Counted from the stretch's first letter, positions 29,303-39,512 are shown. The stretch is DNA of 64,000 nucleotides from Mycobacterium lepraemurium (GCA_002291465.1 CP021238.1:3986524-4050523), one strand, 5' to 3'. The notes: generated by a model not told the origin, from the sequence alone. Made by a program: numbers and translations.

Positions 29303-30367
29303 ATGACGCCCACCTCACCCGAGGGCATGACCGTGGACGCGGTGGATCTACCGGCGGTTGCCGACTGGATGTCGGCGCAGGGACTCGGCGAGGGCCCGCT
29401 GCACGACGTCGCCACCCTGACCGGCGGCACCCAGAACGTCATGCTGCGGTTCAGCCGGGCCGGCCGGTCCTACGTGCTGCGCCGCGGGCCGCGGCACCTG
29501 CGCCCGCGCAGCAACAACGTGATCTTGCGGGAGACGAAAGTCCTTGCCGCCCTGGCTGGTTCGGATGTGCCCCACCCGCACCTGATTGCCGTGTGCGACG
29601 ACCCCGGCGTGCTGGGCGACGCGGTGTTCTATCTGATGGAACCGGTGGGCGGATTCAACGCCGGCGAGGGCCTGCCGCCGCTGCACGCCGGCAATCCGCA
29701 GGTGCGCCACCAGATGGGCCTGTCAATGGCAGACGCGCTGGCCAAGCTGGGCGCCATCGACCACGTGGCCGTCGGCCTCGCCGACTTCGGCAAGCCGGAG
29801 GGCTTCCTGGAACGGCAGGTGCCGCGCTGGCTTTCGGAATTGAAGTCCTACAGCCAATACGACGGCTATCCCGGACCGCAGATCCCCGGCATCGACCAGG
29901 TTTCGGCGTGGCTGGAGCGGCACCGGCCGGCGCACTGGACACCGGGCATCATGCACGGCGACTACCACGCGGCCAACGTGATGTTCTCCCGCACCGGGCC
30001 CCAAGTGGTCGCCATCGTCGACTGGGAGATGTGCACCATCGGCGATCCGCTGCTGGACCTGGGCTGGCTGCTGGCCACCTGGCGCCAGCCGGACAGTTCG
30101 GCCGTGTTCAGCCACGCCCTGGGCGGGCAGGAGGGATTGGCCAGCACCGACGAGCTGTTCCACCGCTATGCCGCCAACACCAGCCGCGACTTGTCGCACA
30201 TCGCCTGGTACACCGTGCTGGCCTGCTTCAAGCTGGGCCTCGTGATCGAGGGGACGCTGGCCCGGGCCTGCGCGGGCCAGGCCGAGAAGGAAGTCGGCGA
30301 CCAATTGCACGCTGCCACGGTGCATTTGTTCGAGCGGGCGCTGCGACTCATCGACGAGCAGGGCTGA
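29303..30367 (+). CDS. Phosphotransferase (APH/kinase-like), FadE36-type
   Basis: This 354-residue protein starts at ATG 29303 with AGGGAG upstream. It has an N-lobe with GGTQNVMLRFSRAGRSYVLR and an ATP-lysine region. The catalytic loop MHGDYHAANVMFS and the metal motif IVDWEMCTIGDPLLDLGWLL are those of aminoglycoside phosphotransferase-fold kinases. In actinobacteria this subfamily sits near acyl-CoA dehydrogenases and probably acts on lipid-type substrates rather than antibiotics. It is divergent from the methyltransferase remnant. It is intact, in contrast to the related fragment at 25488. Confidence 0.85.
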   Translation: MTPTSPEGMTVDAVDLPAVADWMSAQGLGEGPLHDVATLTGGTQNVMLRFSRAGRSYVLRRGPRHLRPRSNNVILRETKVLAALAGSDVPHPHLIAVCDDPGVLGDAVFYLMEPVGGFNAGEGLPPLHAGNPQVRHQMGLSMADALAKLGAIDHVAVGLADFGKPEGFLERQVPRWLSELKSYSQYDGYPGPQIPGIDQVSAWLERHRPAHWTPGIMHGDYHAANVMFSRTGPQVVAIVDWEMCTIGDPLLDLGWLLATWRQPDSSAVFSHALGGQEGLASTDELFHRYAANTSRDLSHIAWYTVLACFKLGLVIEGTLARACAGQAEKEVGDQLHAATVHLFERALRLIDEQG

Positions 30368-30375
30368 ACGTCTAA

Positions 30376-30429
30376 TTCTTCTTTCGTGCCGCCTTCTTCT
30401 TTCGTGCCGCCTTCTTCTTTCGTGCCGCC
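30376..30429 (+). repeat. Three tandem 18-bp units spanning alternative start codons
   Basis: The unit TTCTTCTTTCGTGCCGCC occurs three times in perfect tandem at 30376-30393, 30394-30411 and 30412-30429. Each copy carries a GTG (30386, 30404, 30422) in the same frame as the following membrane-protein gene. The repeat therefore adds PSSFVP-type residues or alternative starts without changing frame. Perfect identity indicates recent expansion. Confidence 0.95.
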
Positions 30430-30882
30430 CTATCCCGAGGAACCGGACTACTACTCCGAGCCCACCCAGGCCGCCCGATACGGCGGCGGGTACGACGAGT
30501 ACGGCGGGTATGACGACCGCCCGCCGCCAGAGCCGTCGACGCCCTGGTATCGCCGCCCGGCGGCGCTGGTCGCCTTCGGCGCGCTCGGGGTGCTGCTGCT
30601 AGGCGCGGTCGTCTTCGCCGCGGTCAAGCTGGCGACGAGTTCCCCGGCGCACGGCCCGGCGACAACCACCCCGACGACGACTCCGTCCACCACCACGCCG
30701 GTGACCACCACGACCCGCGAACCCCGGCACCACGGCGGCGGTGGCGTGGCGCCCCGGCCCCGACCCAGACGGTGACCGAGACCGTCCCGCCGTCGAGCAC
30801 CGACACCCCCACCACGACCGAGCCGCCCAGCACGGTCACGGTGTCGCCGAGCACCGAGACGAGCACGGTCCCCAAACCGTGA
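30386..30882 (+). pseudogene. PWYRRP-type membrane protein with Thr-rich tail, frameshifted
   Basis: From one of three GTG codons (30386, 30404 or 30422) it encodes a Tyr/Pro/Asp-rich leader (EEPDYYSEPTQAARYGGG). TPWYRRPAALVAFGALGVLL then leads into one membrane helix, followed by a Thr-rich stretch. The open frame ends early in a basic tail (PRPRPRR). After a frame change near 30750 the expected Thr/Pro tail reappears (TVTETVPPSSTDTPTTTEPP) and stops at 30882. It is a paralog of the gene at 9378. The function is unknown. Confidence 0.55.
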
Positions 30883-30969
30883 CCGAACCGCCGCGGCGGG
30901 GACCCGTACGGCGGCCCATTCGGCGGGCCGTTCGGTGGGCGTTGACGCGAAGAAAGCTGACTGAAAAAG

Positions 30970-31042
30970 CGCGCCCGAAGGGATTCGAACCCCTAACCTT
31001 CTGATCCGTAGTCAGATGCTCTATCCGTTGAGCTACGGGCGC
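30970..31042 (-). tRNA. tRNA-Arg (anticodon ACG)
   Basis: The minus strand gives a 73-base cloverleaf beginning GCGCCCGTAGCTCAACGGAT and ending in the complementary CGGGCGC plus a discriminator G. The T arm is GGGGTTCGAATCCC, and the anticodon loop CTACGGA between TCTGA/TCAGA arms gives anticodon ACG. CCA is not encoded. It lies 36 bases from the tRNA-Ser on the same strand; the pair precedes hisC as in M. tuberculosis. Confidence 0.95.
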
Positions 31043-31078
31043 CTGTTCTTCAGTTGTGGTTCCGCTAGGAGGACCCAG

Positions 31079-31167
31079 CGGAGGCGAGAGGATTTGAACC
31101 TCCGGTCCCCTTGAAAGGGGACAACTCATTAGCAGTGAGCCCCATTCGGCCGCTCTGGCACGCCTCC
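31079..31167 (-). tRNA. tRNA-Ser (anticodon GCT)
   Basis: An 89-base class II tRNA on the minus strand begins GGAGGCGTGCCAGAGCGGCC. It has a long variable arm (GTCCCCTTTCAAGGGGAC), a GGTTCAAATCC T loop and a closing CGCCTCC stem. The anticodon arm GCTCA-CTGCTAA-TGAGT gives anticodon GCT. The long extra arm and length are diagnostic of serine tRNA. Confidence 0.95.
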
Positions 31168-31250
31168 CTTGGACTTTCCGAGGGTACCGACCCCTTTCCG
31201 GTCTCGCGGAACCGGCCATACTGTACACAGTGGGGACATAAACTGTCGAA

Positions 31251-32318
31251 GTGACCGCCCGCCTGCGCCCCGAACTGGCCGGACTGCCAGTGTATGTGCC
31301 CGGCAAGAACGTGCCGGGGTCCATCAAAATGGCCAGCAACGAGACCGTGTACGGCCCGCTGCCCAGCGTGCACGCGGCGATCGAGCGCGCGGTGGCCGTC
31401 GTCAACCGCTACCCGGACAACGCGTGCGTGGACCTCAAGGCGGCGCTGGCGATGCACCTGGGTTCCGATGCCGCCCCCGAGCAGATCGCGGTCGGCAGCG
31501 GCTCGGTCACGTTGTGCCAGCAGCTGGTTCAGATCACCTCCGCGGCCGGTGACGAGGTGATGCTGGGCTGGCGCAGCTTCGAGTGCTACCTGCCCATCGT
31601 CCAGGTGGCCGGCACGATCGCCGTCAAGGTTCCGCTGCACGAGCACACCTACGACCTGGACGCGATGCTCGCCGCGATCACCGACCGCACCCGGTTGATC
31701 TTCGTGTGCAACCCGAACAACCCGACCTCCACCGTCGTCGACCCGGACGCTCTGGTCCGCTTCGTGGACGCGGTGCCGGCGGACATCCTGATCGCCATCG
31801 ACGAGGCCTACGTCGAATACATTCGCGACGGCCTGCTGCCCAACAGCCTGGAGCTGGCCCTGAGCCGCTCGAATGTCGTTGTGCTGCGAACCTTTTCTAA
31901 GGCGTACGGGCTGGCGGGGCTGCGGGTCGGCTACGCGATGGGCCATCCCGAACTGATCACCGCGCTCGACAAGGTGGTGATGCCGTTCGCCGTCACCAAC
32001 GTCGCGCAGGCCGCCGCCATCGCGTCACTGGAGGCCTCCAGGGAGCTGATGGCCCGCACCGACGCGCTGGTCGCCGAGCGCACCCGGGTCAGCACAGCCC
32101 TGCGCGACGCCGGATTCGAGCTGCCGCCCTCGCAGGCGAACTTCCTCTGGCTGCCGCTCGGGTCGCGCACCGAGGACTTCGTGCAGGAGGCCGCCAACGC
32201 GCGCCTGGTGGTGCGTTCGTTCGCGTCCGAGGGCGTCCGTGTCACCATTGGGGCGCCGGCCGAAAACGACGCCCTGTTGCAATTCGCCTGCGACTGGATT
32301 GCCCGCACCGAACGCTGA
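31251..32318 (+). CDS. hisC2: Histidinol-phosphate/aromatic aminotransferase HisC2
   Basis: This 355-residue class I/II aminotransferase from GTG 31251 opens MTARLRPELAGLPVYVPGKN. It has CNPNNPTSTVV, DEAYVEYIRDG and the PLP-lysine motif RTFSKAYGLAGLRVGY. It corresponds to M. tuberculosis hisC2 (Rv3772), an aromatic or histidinol-phosphate aminotransferase. It follows the tRNA pair with the same neighbourhood as in M. tuberculosis. It is intact. Confidence 0.88.
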   Translation: MTARLRPELAGLPVYVPGKNVPGSIKMASNETVYGPLPSVHAAIERAVAVVNRYPDNACVDLKAALAMHLGSDAAPEQIAVGSGSVTLCQQLVQITSAAGDEVMLGWRSFECYLPIVQVAGTIAVKVPLHEHTYDLDAMLAAITDRTRLIFVCNPNNPTSTVVDPDALVRFVDAVPADILIAIDEAYVEYIRDGLLPNSLELALSRSNVVVLRTFSKAYGLAGLRVGYAMGHPELITALDKVVMPFAVTNVAQAAAIASLEASRELMARTDALVAERTRVSTALRDAGFELPPSQANFLWLPLGSRTEDFVQEAANARLVVRSFASEGVRVTIGAPAENDALLQFACDWIARTER

Positions 32319-32591
32319 GGAGTCATCCGTGGACCTCGCCCGCAAGAAGTTCACCGAGTTCAAAGAGCGCAGCGGCGACATCCACGTAAGACCGACCGGA
32401 ATCAGCTCGCCGCGGCGGCGAAGCTGTTCGCGCAGGTGACATATTGCGGCGCGCAACATCGTCCAATCCTAGAAGAGCCCCGCTGGCCGCCACATCATCC
32501 CGCGGTCGGCACCCGCCTCCGCCCGTGGTAGGAGGCAAAGACTGCACTTCGGCACGCCGCGCGAGGGTTTGCACTTTCCTAGCGTCGCGTC
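32319..32591. other. Intergenic stretch with possible short remnant
   Basis: Just after hisC2, a GTG at about 32330 opens a short frame reading DLARKKFTEFKERSGDIH before it degenerates. It may be the stump of a deleted gene. The rest shows no coding pattern, repeat or RNA that I can recognise. Confidence 0.3.
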
Positions 32592-32910
32592 ATGACATGG
32601 GCACTGCTACACGACCGGATGGCCTTCATGGCCGAGGTGATCAAGGCCGCCGAGACCGACCCGTCCGCGGCGCGCGCGTTGATCGACAACTCCTCCAGGG
32701 TGCCCGAGCTGTTCGGCGACGCAGAGAGATTGATGTTGTCGCTCAGCCAGCGCTGAATCACCACGCTGGTGGCCAAGCTCGACCAGGCGGCCCACGAGGG
32801 CACGTCGGCCGAACAGGTGCGGGCCGATCTCGAGGCCGCCTCGCCCGGGCTGCACGCGCTGGTGACCATCGGCGCGCGGCGCTCGCTGCGGATGCGGTCG
32901 ATGGCGCGCG
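32592..32910 (+). pseudogene. Unrecognised helical protein upstream of mmpL, nonsense mutation
   Basis: From ATG 32592 the frame reads MTWALLHDRMAFMAEVIKAA and ELFGDAERLMLSLSQR. A TGA (32754-32756) then interrupts it in frame, and it continues ITTLVAKLDQAAHEGTSAEQ and LHALVTIGARRSLRMRSMAR. The stop probably replaces TGG (Trp), since an aromatic before ITTLVAKLDQ suits the helix. The C-terminal end is unclear because the MmpL frame begins at 32911. I do not recognise the family; the position suggests an accessory protein of the MmpL transporter. Confidence 0.45.
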
Positions 32911-35823
32911 GTGAGCACGTCGCCGTCAGCCTGTTCGGCGGGCCCTCGGGCGATCGGCAGACCGTTGCCTGGCCGTCCGGGCATCCTCGCGCGGCTGACC
33001 GGCCGGTACGCGCTGCTGGTGGTGGGGCTGTGGGTGCTGACCGCGGCCGCCGCCAATGTGGCTGTGCCGCAACTGGAACGGGTGGTCGACAGCCACGCCC
33101 GGTCCTTCATGCCGCCCGGCGCCCCGAGCGCGGTGGCCGCCGCCCGGGCCGCCCAGTTGTTCGACCAGGCGCCGAGCAACAACTTCGTTTACGTTGTGCT
33201 GGAACGCAATCAGCGGCTGGGCGCCGGCGATCGGCAGTTCTACAACGCGTTGACGGCGGCGCTGGGATCCGACCACCGGAACGTGTACGCGGCGACCGAC
33301 CTGTGGTCACAGCCCGCCACCGCGGCCGGCGCCCAGAGCACCGGCGGCCAGGCCGTCAGCATGATGGTCCGGTTGGCCGGCATGCTCGGCACCGCCCAGG
33401 CCCGCGATTCGGTGAACGCGGTGCGCGCCACCGCCCAGAAGCTCGGCCCGCCGGCCGGCCTGCAGGTCCATGTCACGGGCCCCAGCGCCACCATCGTCGA
33501 CGAATTCTCCGCGATCGACCGGCAGATGCTGGGGATCACCGCCGCCACCATCGGCCTGATCCTGCTGTTGCTGCTGGTGGTGTACCGGTCGCCGGTCGCC
33601 GCGACGATCCCGCTGATCTCGGTGGGGCTCGCCCTCGCGCTGGCCCGCGCCGTCGTAGCCGCCCTCGGGCAGGCCAATGTGGTTGAGGTGTCGCTGTTTT
33701 CGGTTGCGCTGATGGCCGCCATGGCACTGGGCGCCGGCACCGATTACGCGATCTTCCTGGTGGGCCGCTACCACGAAGCGCGGCGCGGCGGCGTCGCGGC
33801 GGCCCAGGCGCTGACCATGGCCTACCGTTCGATCGCACCCGTGGTGATCGGGTCGGCGCTGACCGTGTCGGTGGCATTGGCCTGCCTGGTTTTCGCCCAC
33901 GTGGGATCGTTCCGCAGCGCCGGATTACCTTGCGCCATCGGCATTCTGGCCACCATGGTGGCGGCGCTGAAGTTGACGCCGGCGCTGATGAGCCTGGCGG
34001 TGCGGCGCGGATACCTGGAACCGCGGCCGTCACGCACCGCGCAGCGCTGGCGCCGGGTGGGCACCACCGTGGCGCGCTGGCCCGGGCCGATCCTGGTCGC
34101 CGCGTTGGGGTTGACCCTGCTGGACGCCCTGCCGCTGGCCGGCATGCGGATCGGCTTCAACGAGCCCGCCGCTACTCCGTTGTCCACCGGCTCCAACCGC
34201 GGATACGCAAGCGCCGGCCGGCATTTCCCGGAGAACGCGTTGCTGCCCGACGTCATCGCCATTCGGGCCGACCACGACCTGCGCAACACGGCGGGCTTGA
34301 TCGCCATCGAACGGATCACGCAGCGCATCATGGCCGTCCCCGGCGTGCGTGCCGTGCAATCCGCCAGCCGCCCCGACGGCAAGGTGCCCGAACAGGCGAC
34401 GCTGAGCTATCAGGCCGGGGTGCTGGGCCGCCAGTTCGGCGACACCGTGGATTCGCTGACCCAGCGCCTGGCGCGGGTCTCCGAGCTGGACGGCGCGCTG
34501 GCGCAGACCCAGCACGCGGTGGACGGCCTCGGCAACGGATTACGCGGCGGCAGCGCGGGTTTGGCCGACATGTCCGGGCGCGGCCGACGACATGCGGGCC
34601 GGGATGGACGGCCTGCAGCGCAACGTCACCACGGTGTCGGGCTACCTCGACCCGCTGCGCAACTTCGTCGGGCGGACCCCCGACTGTGCCGCCAACCCGA
34701 TCTGCTCGACGGTGGACCGGGTGCTGACGCCGGTCGACAGCCTGGTGCAAACGTCGGCGCAACTCGGCTCCGGAGCCGCCAAACTGACCACCGGCTCCAA
34801 CACCGCCGCCACCGCGATGGCCGGGCTGCCGCAGAACGTCGACGCGATGAAAACGCCCTGGCGCAGTCGCGTTCGGTGATGCGCGATCTGCTAGGGCTGT
34901 CCGACACGCTGGGGCCGCAGATGCGCCAGCTGACCGACTATCTCAACGAGATCGGCACCCAGTTCCAGGGCAGTGCCGCCGCGGATTTCTACCTGCCGCA
35001 GCGCGCGCTCACCGATCCGCGCTACACCGCCGTGCTGAACCACCTGATCTCGTAAAACGGCCGCGCCGCTTACCTGTTGGTGTACGGCGACGGCGTGGAG
35101 TGGGGCGCCGACGGCACCAAGCGGGCCGCGCAGGTGCGCGCGGCCATCAAGGAGGCCACCAAGGAAGGCACCCTGACCCCCGTGGAGGTCGACCTTGCCG
35201 GGGTCGGCCCGGTCACCGCCGACCTGCAGCGATTCGTGGCCGACGACACCCGGCTGCTGGTGGGCGCCGCGCTGGTGCTGATCTTCCTGATCGTCACCGC
35301 GATGCTGCGCAGCCCCGTGGCGGGCCTGGTGGTGGTCGGGACCGTCGTCACGTCGTACGCTTCGGCGATCGGTGCCAGCGTGCTGATCTGGCAGCACCTG
35401 CTGCATCAGGAGCTGCACTGGGCTGTCGCCCCGATCGCGTTCATCGAGTTGATCGCCGTCGGCGCGGACTACAACCTGCTGCTGGCGTTGCGCATCAAAC
35501 AGGAAGCGGCGGCGGGACTTCGGACCGGGATCATCCGCGCCTTCGGCGGCACCAGCGGGGTGGTCACCGTCGCCGGCATCATCTTCGGGCTGACCATGCT
35601 GGCGCTGCTGACCAGCAGCGTGCTCAGCATCGCCCAGATCGGCACCACCATCGCCGTCGGTCTGCTGCTGGACACGCTGGTGGTGCGGGCGTTCATCGTG
35701 CCGTCCATCGTGGCGCTGTTGGGCCGCTGGTCCTGGTGGCCCAGTCCCCTGCCCCGCCGCGGCGTCGCACGCGGCGTGAAAACGGTTGAGCCACAACCAG
35801 TCAGCGTCGCTACTGCTGTGTGA
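32911..35823 (+). pseudogene. MmpL-family RND transporter, frameshifted and interrupted
   Basis: The sequence has the MmpL layout: an N-terminal helix, a periplasmic domain, then helices 2-6 containing GAGTDYAIFLVGRYHEA with the proton-relay Asp-Tyr pair. A second periplasmic domain and helices 8-12 with VGADYNLLLALRIKQEA follow. The frame shifts near 34580 and near 34850 (around PLRNFVGRTPDC). A TAA at 35053-35055 interrupts it in frame before GRAAYLLVYGDGVEWG. The start is unsure; GTG 32911 is used. Intact MmpLs export cell-envelope lipids. Its 3' end overlaps the convergent EccC remnant by 14 bases. Confidence 0.85.
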
Positions 35824-37514
35824 TGACCGTGGACGGCAGCCCGACCAGCACGCCCTCGACGTCGCCGTCGGCGCTGAGCAGCAGGCCACGTCCCGGCGGC
35901 AGCGCCTGCGCGCGGACGTTGCGGTTGATCCGGTTCTGCGGGTCGTTATCCATATACAGCTGGGCGACTTTCGCGGAGTTCTGGAACCTGATCCACGGAT
36001 CCATCTGCAGCGTGGCCCAGTTCGCGCTGTTGCGGGTGGTGAACACGTGCAGGCCGATCTGGCAGGCCCGCTCCATCAGCTTCCACAACGCCGCACCCAC
36101 CGGCGGCTTGGGCGAGTAGCTCTGATCGGGCCGCAGATCGCCGATGTCGTCGATGAGCACGAAATGCCTTGGGCCTTCCCGCGGTTTGAGGGCGCGCAGC
36201 TCCTCCTGGCTCAGGCCCTTGGGCGGCAGCCGGGGCAGCAGGATCTGTTGGGCCAGTGCGGTGATCACCTCGTCGATCTCGTCCTGGTCGTAGGCGTAGG
36301 CGCGCACATAGCCGGGCCGTGCAGATCGCGCAGCCCGTGCGGGCGGTCTTGGGGTCGATCAGCGTCAGCTGTGCTTCCTCGGGGCTGAACCGGCTCATGA
36401 CCGCTTCCCCGATTGCCACCAGCGACAAGGTCTTTCCGCAGCCTTGGCGCCCCAGAATCATCAGGCCTGGGCTTTCCCGGAGGTTGATGGGCACCGGGCC
36501 CGGCTCGTGCCGCTCGCCGATGGCGAACCCGATCGACAGGTCGTCCCCGCTCGGGTGGTCGGCCTGGTACTCCAGGATCGTCTTGAGTTCCACCCACTGC
36601 GGCAGCCGCTGCAGGATGGCGTGCTTGGTGACGCCGGCGACGTCGGCGATGCGGGCACCCACGTCGACGATGCTGACCATCTGGCTGGTCGCGGGGTCGG
36701 TCAGCGCCGGCACCCCCACCCGCAGCTCATGCCGGCTGTCGGTCAGCCCGAACCCGGGCCGGTTCAGCGTGCGCCGGGCCGCGTCGCGGGACTCCAGCGA
36801 CGAGTGCCCCATCTAGCTTTCGCTCGGATCGGCCAGGCACAATTGGATTCGCGACGTGGCGTTTTGGAGCAGGCTCTGCCGCTGCCCGTGGATCCAGCCG
36901 CCCGCGCTGCACATCACGTGCACCCCGTACTCGGGGCCGCGGCTGCTCAACGAGATGATGCGGTCACCCAGCACGGTGTCCTTGGAGTACAGGTCGTCGT
37001 AGTCGTCGACCACCACGAACACATCCCCGAACGGGTCGTTGGCGTCGGTGCCGCCCAGCCCGTCGCTGCCGGGACCGAAGCGGCGCTCCCGGAACCCGTC
37101 GAGGTCGATCTTGAGCTGCCGGAACGAATTCTCGCGGGCGTCGATCAGCGCGTCCATGCTGCTCAAGATCCGCTCGATGCCCTCGGCGTCCTTCGGGGAC
37201 ACGATGTCGGTGACGTGCGGCAGCGGGGCGGCCTGGGCCAGCGTCGCCCCGCCGATGCAGAAGAACGTCACCCGCGCCGGGCTGTACATCGTTGCGGCCG
37301 AGCACATCAGTGCCATTAGCGTGGTGGTCTTGCCGCGCTGCTTGGCGACCACCACGATCACGTTGCTGCGCAGCGCGTCGACGGCGTGGACCACCTGCTT
37401 GGACTCCTCGGGGATGTCCATGACACCGACCGGGAACATCAGGCCCGGGTTCTGCCCGTAGTCGACGTGCCAGGGCTTGCCCCGGTACCCGGCGACCAGG
37501 ACGTCGCTACCGCC
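35810..37514 (-). pseudogene. eccC: ESX EccC-type FtsK/SpoIIIE ATPase, C-terminal part only
   Basis: The remnant covers the last two ATPase domains of EccC. It starts at GGSDVLVAGYRGKPWHVDYG with no upstream EccC sequence. The first visible nucleotide site reads AKQRGKTTT, where the initial Gly is Ala. A TAG at 36815-36813 stands where CAG is expected (DPSES-stop-MGHSSLESRDA). The next domain has a normal GRQGCGKT, then the frame slips near 36330. The end VGLPSTVITQQ is preserved. The gene context (upstream of pcnA) suggests EccC2 of ESX-2. ESX-2 would be inactive here. Confidence 0.8.
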
Positions 37515-37924
37515 AATGCTTTCGCGGCATCGCGACGATCGGCATCAAGTGCCAGGTTGTCAGCAGCCATGTTGAGCAGGAGGGCACCGTTAGTATCGGC
37601 GATCCGCGCTAGCGCACGATCGTTGGCATTAGTCGCTACTGCCTGCGCCACTAGCCTACAGGTGTCGCATAGGTGCTTTTGCGCAGCTGCAGTTTCGCTG
37701 AGAATGTATTTCGGCAATGTGGTCGCCACGGGCAATCTTGTGGCGGGGCGAATAAGCGCGATTGCCAGTGCGCCAGCGGCGACTGCGGCCGTCACGGCTA
37801 GGGCAATCGCCAGCCATGGCCGCGAGCGTCGCGCCGGCTGCCAAGGATAGGACGGTGGCCGACTACCCACGGGCGGATGGACGCTTGGCCCCTCACCAAC
37901 GCCAGCAGGTAGGTCGCCTACCAT
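37515..37924 (-). pseudogene. Small membrane protein fused to the EccC remnant (3' end lost)
   Basis: From ATG 37924, with AGGAGG upstream, it encodes a Pro-rich leader and one membrane helix (PWLAIALAVTAAVAAGALAI). The external part has a conserved CDTCRLVAQAV and ends at about DRRDAAKALA. At this point the sequence runs directly into EccC coding sequence (GGSDVLVAG in another frame), so its C-terminus was lost in a deletion. It is a paralog of the gene at 38175-38740 (CDTYRLAARAV). The function is unknown. Confidence 0.55.
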
Positions 37925-38174
37925 GTGCCCTCCTACTAGTCAGAACGCGCCTGACGTGCCATCGCCGCTACCCCTCAATAGTGAGGCAGGCGGCGAGACG
38001 ACAGCAATTCACCGTGCGGTACTGTGCCGTGCTAGCCCAACTCCCCACCCATATCCCCACCCTGCGCACTCTGCCAGTCAAGCGTTCCTCGCAGCAGCGG
38101 GTGGCTCATATGCGCCCAAGGCGTATCTCCGAAAGGCTGGGACGCCTGCCGTGAGGGTTTACGTATAAGGTTGC

Positions 38175-38740
38175 TCAGCTGCCTCCGCAGACCGTCTTCA
38201 TCGCAGCGTTCTTGTTATTGGCATTGTCCAGCGCAGATCGCCAGGCGGGATCATCGCTACCCGTCGCCACGCTGGATGTTGCTGCCACATTGCTATACGA
38301 CTCGGCCAGGGCAAGCGCAGCAGCGCGATCACCGGGGCAATTGCCGGATTTGCGTTTACTGCTTCTTCCAGCATCACGGTTCCATTTACCGTCGCCAGGT
38401 TCGCGCGGTCCGAATTTTTGCCATTCGTTTCAATTTGCACTGCGCGAGCGGCCAATCTGTACGTGTCGCACAACTTCTGGCGCGCAGCCGCCGTCTGCTC
38501 TGCCGTGTACGAGGGCGTCGTTGAGGTGGTCGAGGAAACCGTTGAAGAACCACCGGTGGGCCGTGTCAGCGCGACCACTAGAGCCGCACCGCCCACCAGA
38601 ACAGCCACCGCGGCCAAGGCGACCGCCGGCCAGGTACTCGAACGCGGCGGCTGAGGAGGAAAGGCTGGCGCCCATTGCGTTGGATTCGGCGGCCCCGTCA
38701 TTGGCCCCTGCCCAGGGGCCGGCGGCAAATCCCCCGCCGT
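38175..38740 (-). pseudogene. Small membrane protein paralog, start codon lost and frameshifted
   Basis: Alignment with the paralog at 37924 places its start at 38740, where ATG has become ACG behind an intact AGGAGGA. The nearest ATG is 38701 (MTGPPNPTQWAPAFPPQPPR). A membrane helix (WPAVALAAVAVLVGGAALVV) and an external helical domain (LCDTYRLAARAVQIETNGKN) follow. Near 38335 the frame shifts, and the proper C-terminus (SALDNANNKNAAMKTVCGG) is in another frame ending at 38175. The function is unknown. It lies in the former ESX-2 neighbourhood. Confidence 0.5.
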
Positions 38741-39053
38741 GCTTCCTCCTAAGTGTCTGCAATGTGTCTGCAATCGCCCTTCGAGACCGTATCCCGAATA
38801 CTCGGCTCCAATAGTTGAACAGCTAACGGCGTAACGAGCAATCACCGCGACTCCCGGTGGTGGCGGACTACCAGCCGCGAAAGCGTCGCTGCCGCCGATT
38901 CGCGGCGAGAACGCAGTCAGTGGTTGACGGTGCATGGGTCCCCTGCGATCCCGATGGCACCTCCGACGAACAGACAAGCGTCGTAAGGCTTTAGTGCCTC
39001 AGGGGCACAATGGTCGAGCCGATCCGATAACGGATCGGCCTCCACCCCAACTT
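38741..39053. other. Intergenic stretch, nothing recognised
   Basis: This lies between the small membrane protein remnant and the DUF2563-like gene. No credible coding frame, repeat or RNA was found. It may be eroded coding sequence of the former ESX-2 region. Confidence 0.3.
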
Positions 39054-39383
39054 TCAAGCGTTCGATGGTGACGGGCTGGACCTGGGTCGCAGCGCGCGCA
39101 TTTCGGTCGCGTTCTGCTGATCCATGTTGGTGAAACTGTTGGCCGCGTGGTGTGCCTTGGTGCCAACACCGGTCAGCGTCTCACTGTGCGCCTGCAGGTT
39201 CTTGACGTGTTGTTCGTGCGCGACCGCGTCGGCACTATGGAATGCGGCGGCGGCGGTGAAGTCACCGAACATCCCGGACGCTATGGTCCCGCCCACCAGT
39301 TGATCGGCCCCGTCCCGGGCGTGCCCGCCCGCGCGATGGGACTGGTTGCCTCCGGAGTGCAAAAGGTCGGTGTCGACGAACAT
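39054..39383 (-). CDS. DUF2563-like small ESX-associated protein
   Basis: This is a 109-residue protein. ATG 39383 was chosen, with GAAGGA seven bases upstream; GTG 39389 is an alternative. The sequence MFVDTDLLHSGGNQSHRAGG then GMFGDFTAAAAFHSADAVAH is typical of mycobacterial DUF2563/EspC-like helical hairpins, often encoded beside ESX substrates. It follows the DUF1023-type hydrolase remnant on the same strand by about 130 bases and was probably part of its operon. It is intact, but its usual partners are damaged. Confidence 0.6.
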   Translation of the reverse strand: MFVDTDLLHSGGNQSHRAGGHARDGADQLVGGTIASGMFGDFTAAAAFHSADAVAHEQHVKNLQAHSETLTGVGTKAHHAANSFTNMDQQNATEMRALRPRSSPSPSNA

Positions 39384-39512
39384 CAGCACTCCTTCCCTGC
39401 GTCGAACCCCCTGCGTTAAGCCTTGTGATCAGGCTAAACGCGCCGCACCGGGCGGTCAATTCACCCCAGATGCCGGCCGGTCACCAAACGCCCGGCCCAC
39501 CAGCCACGGCCG

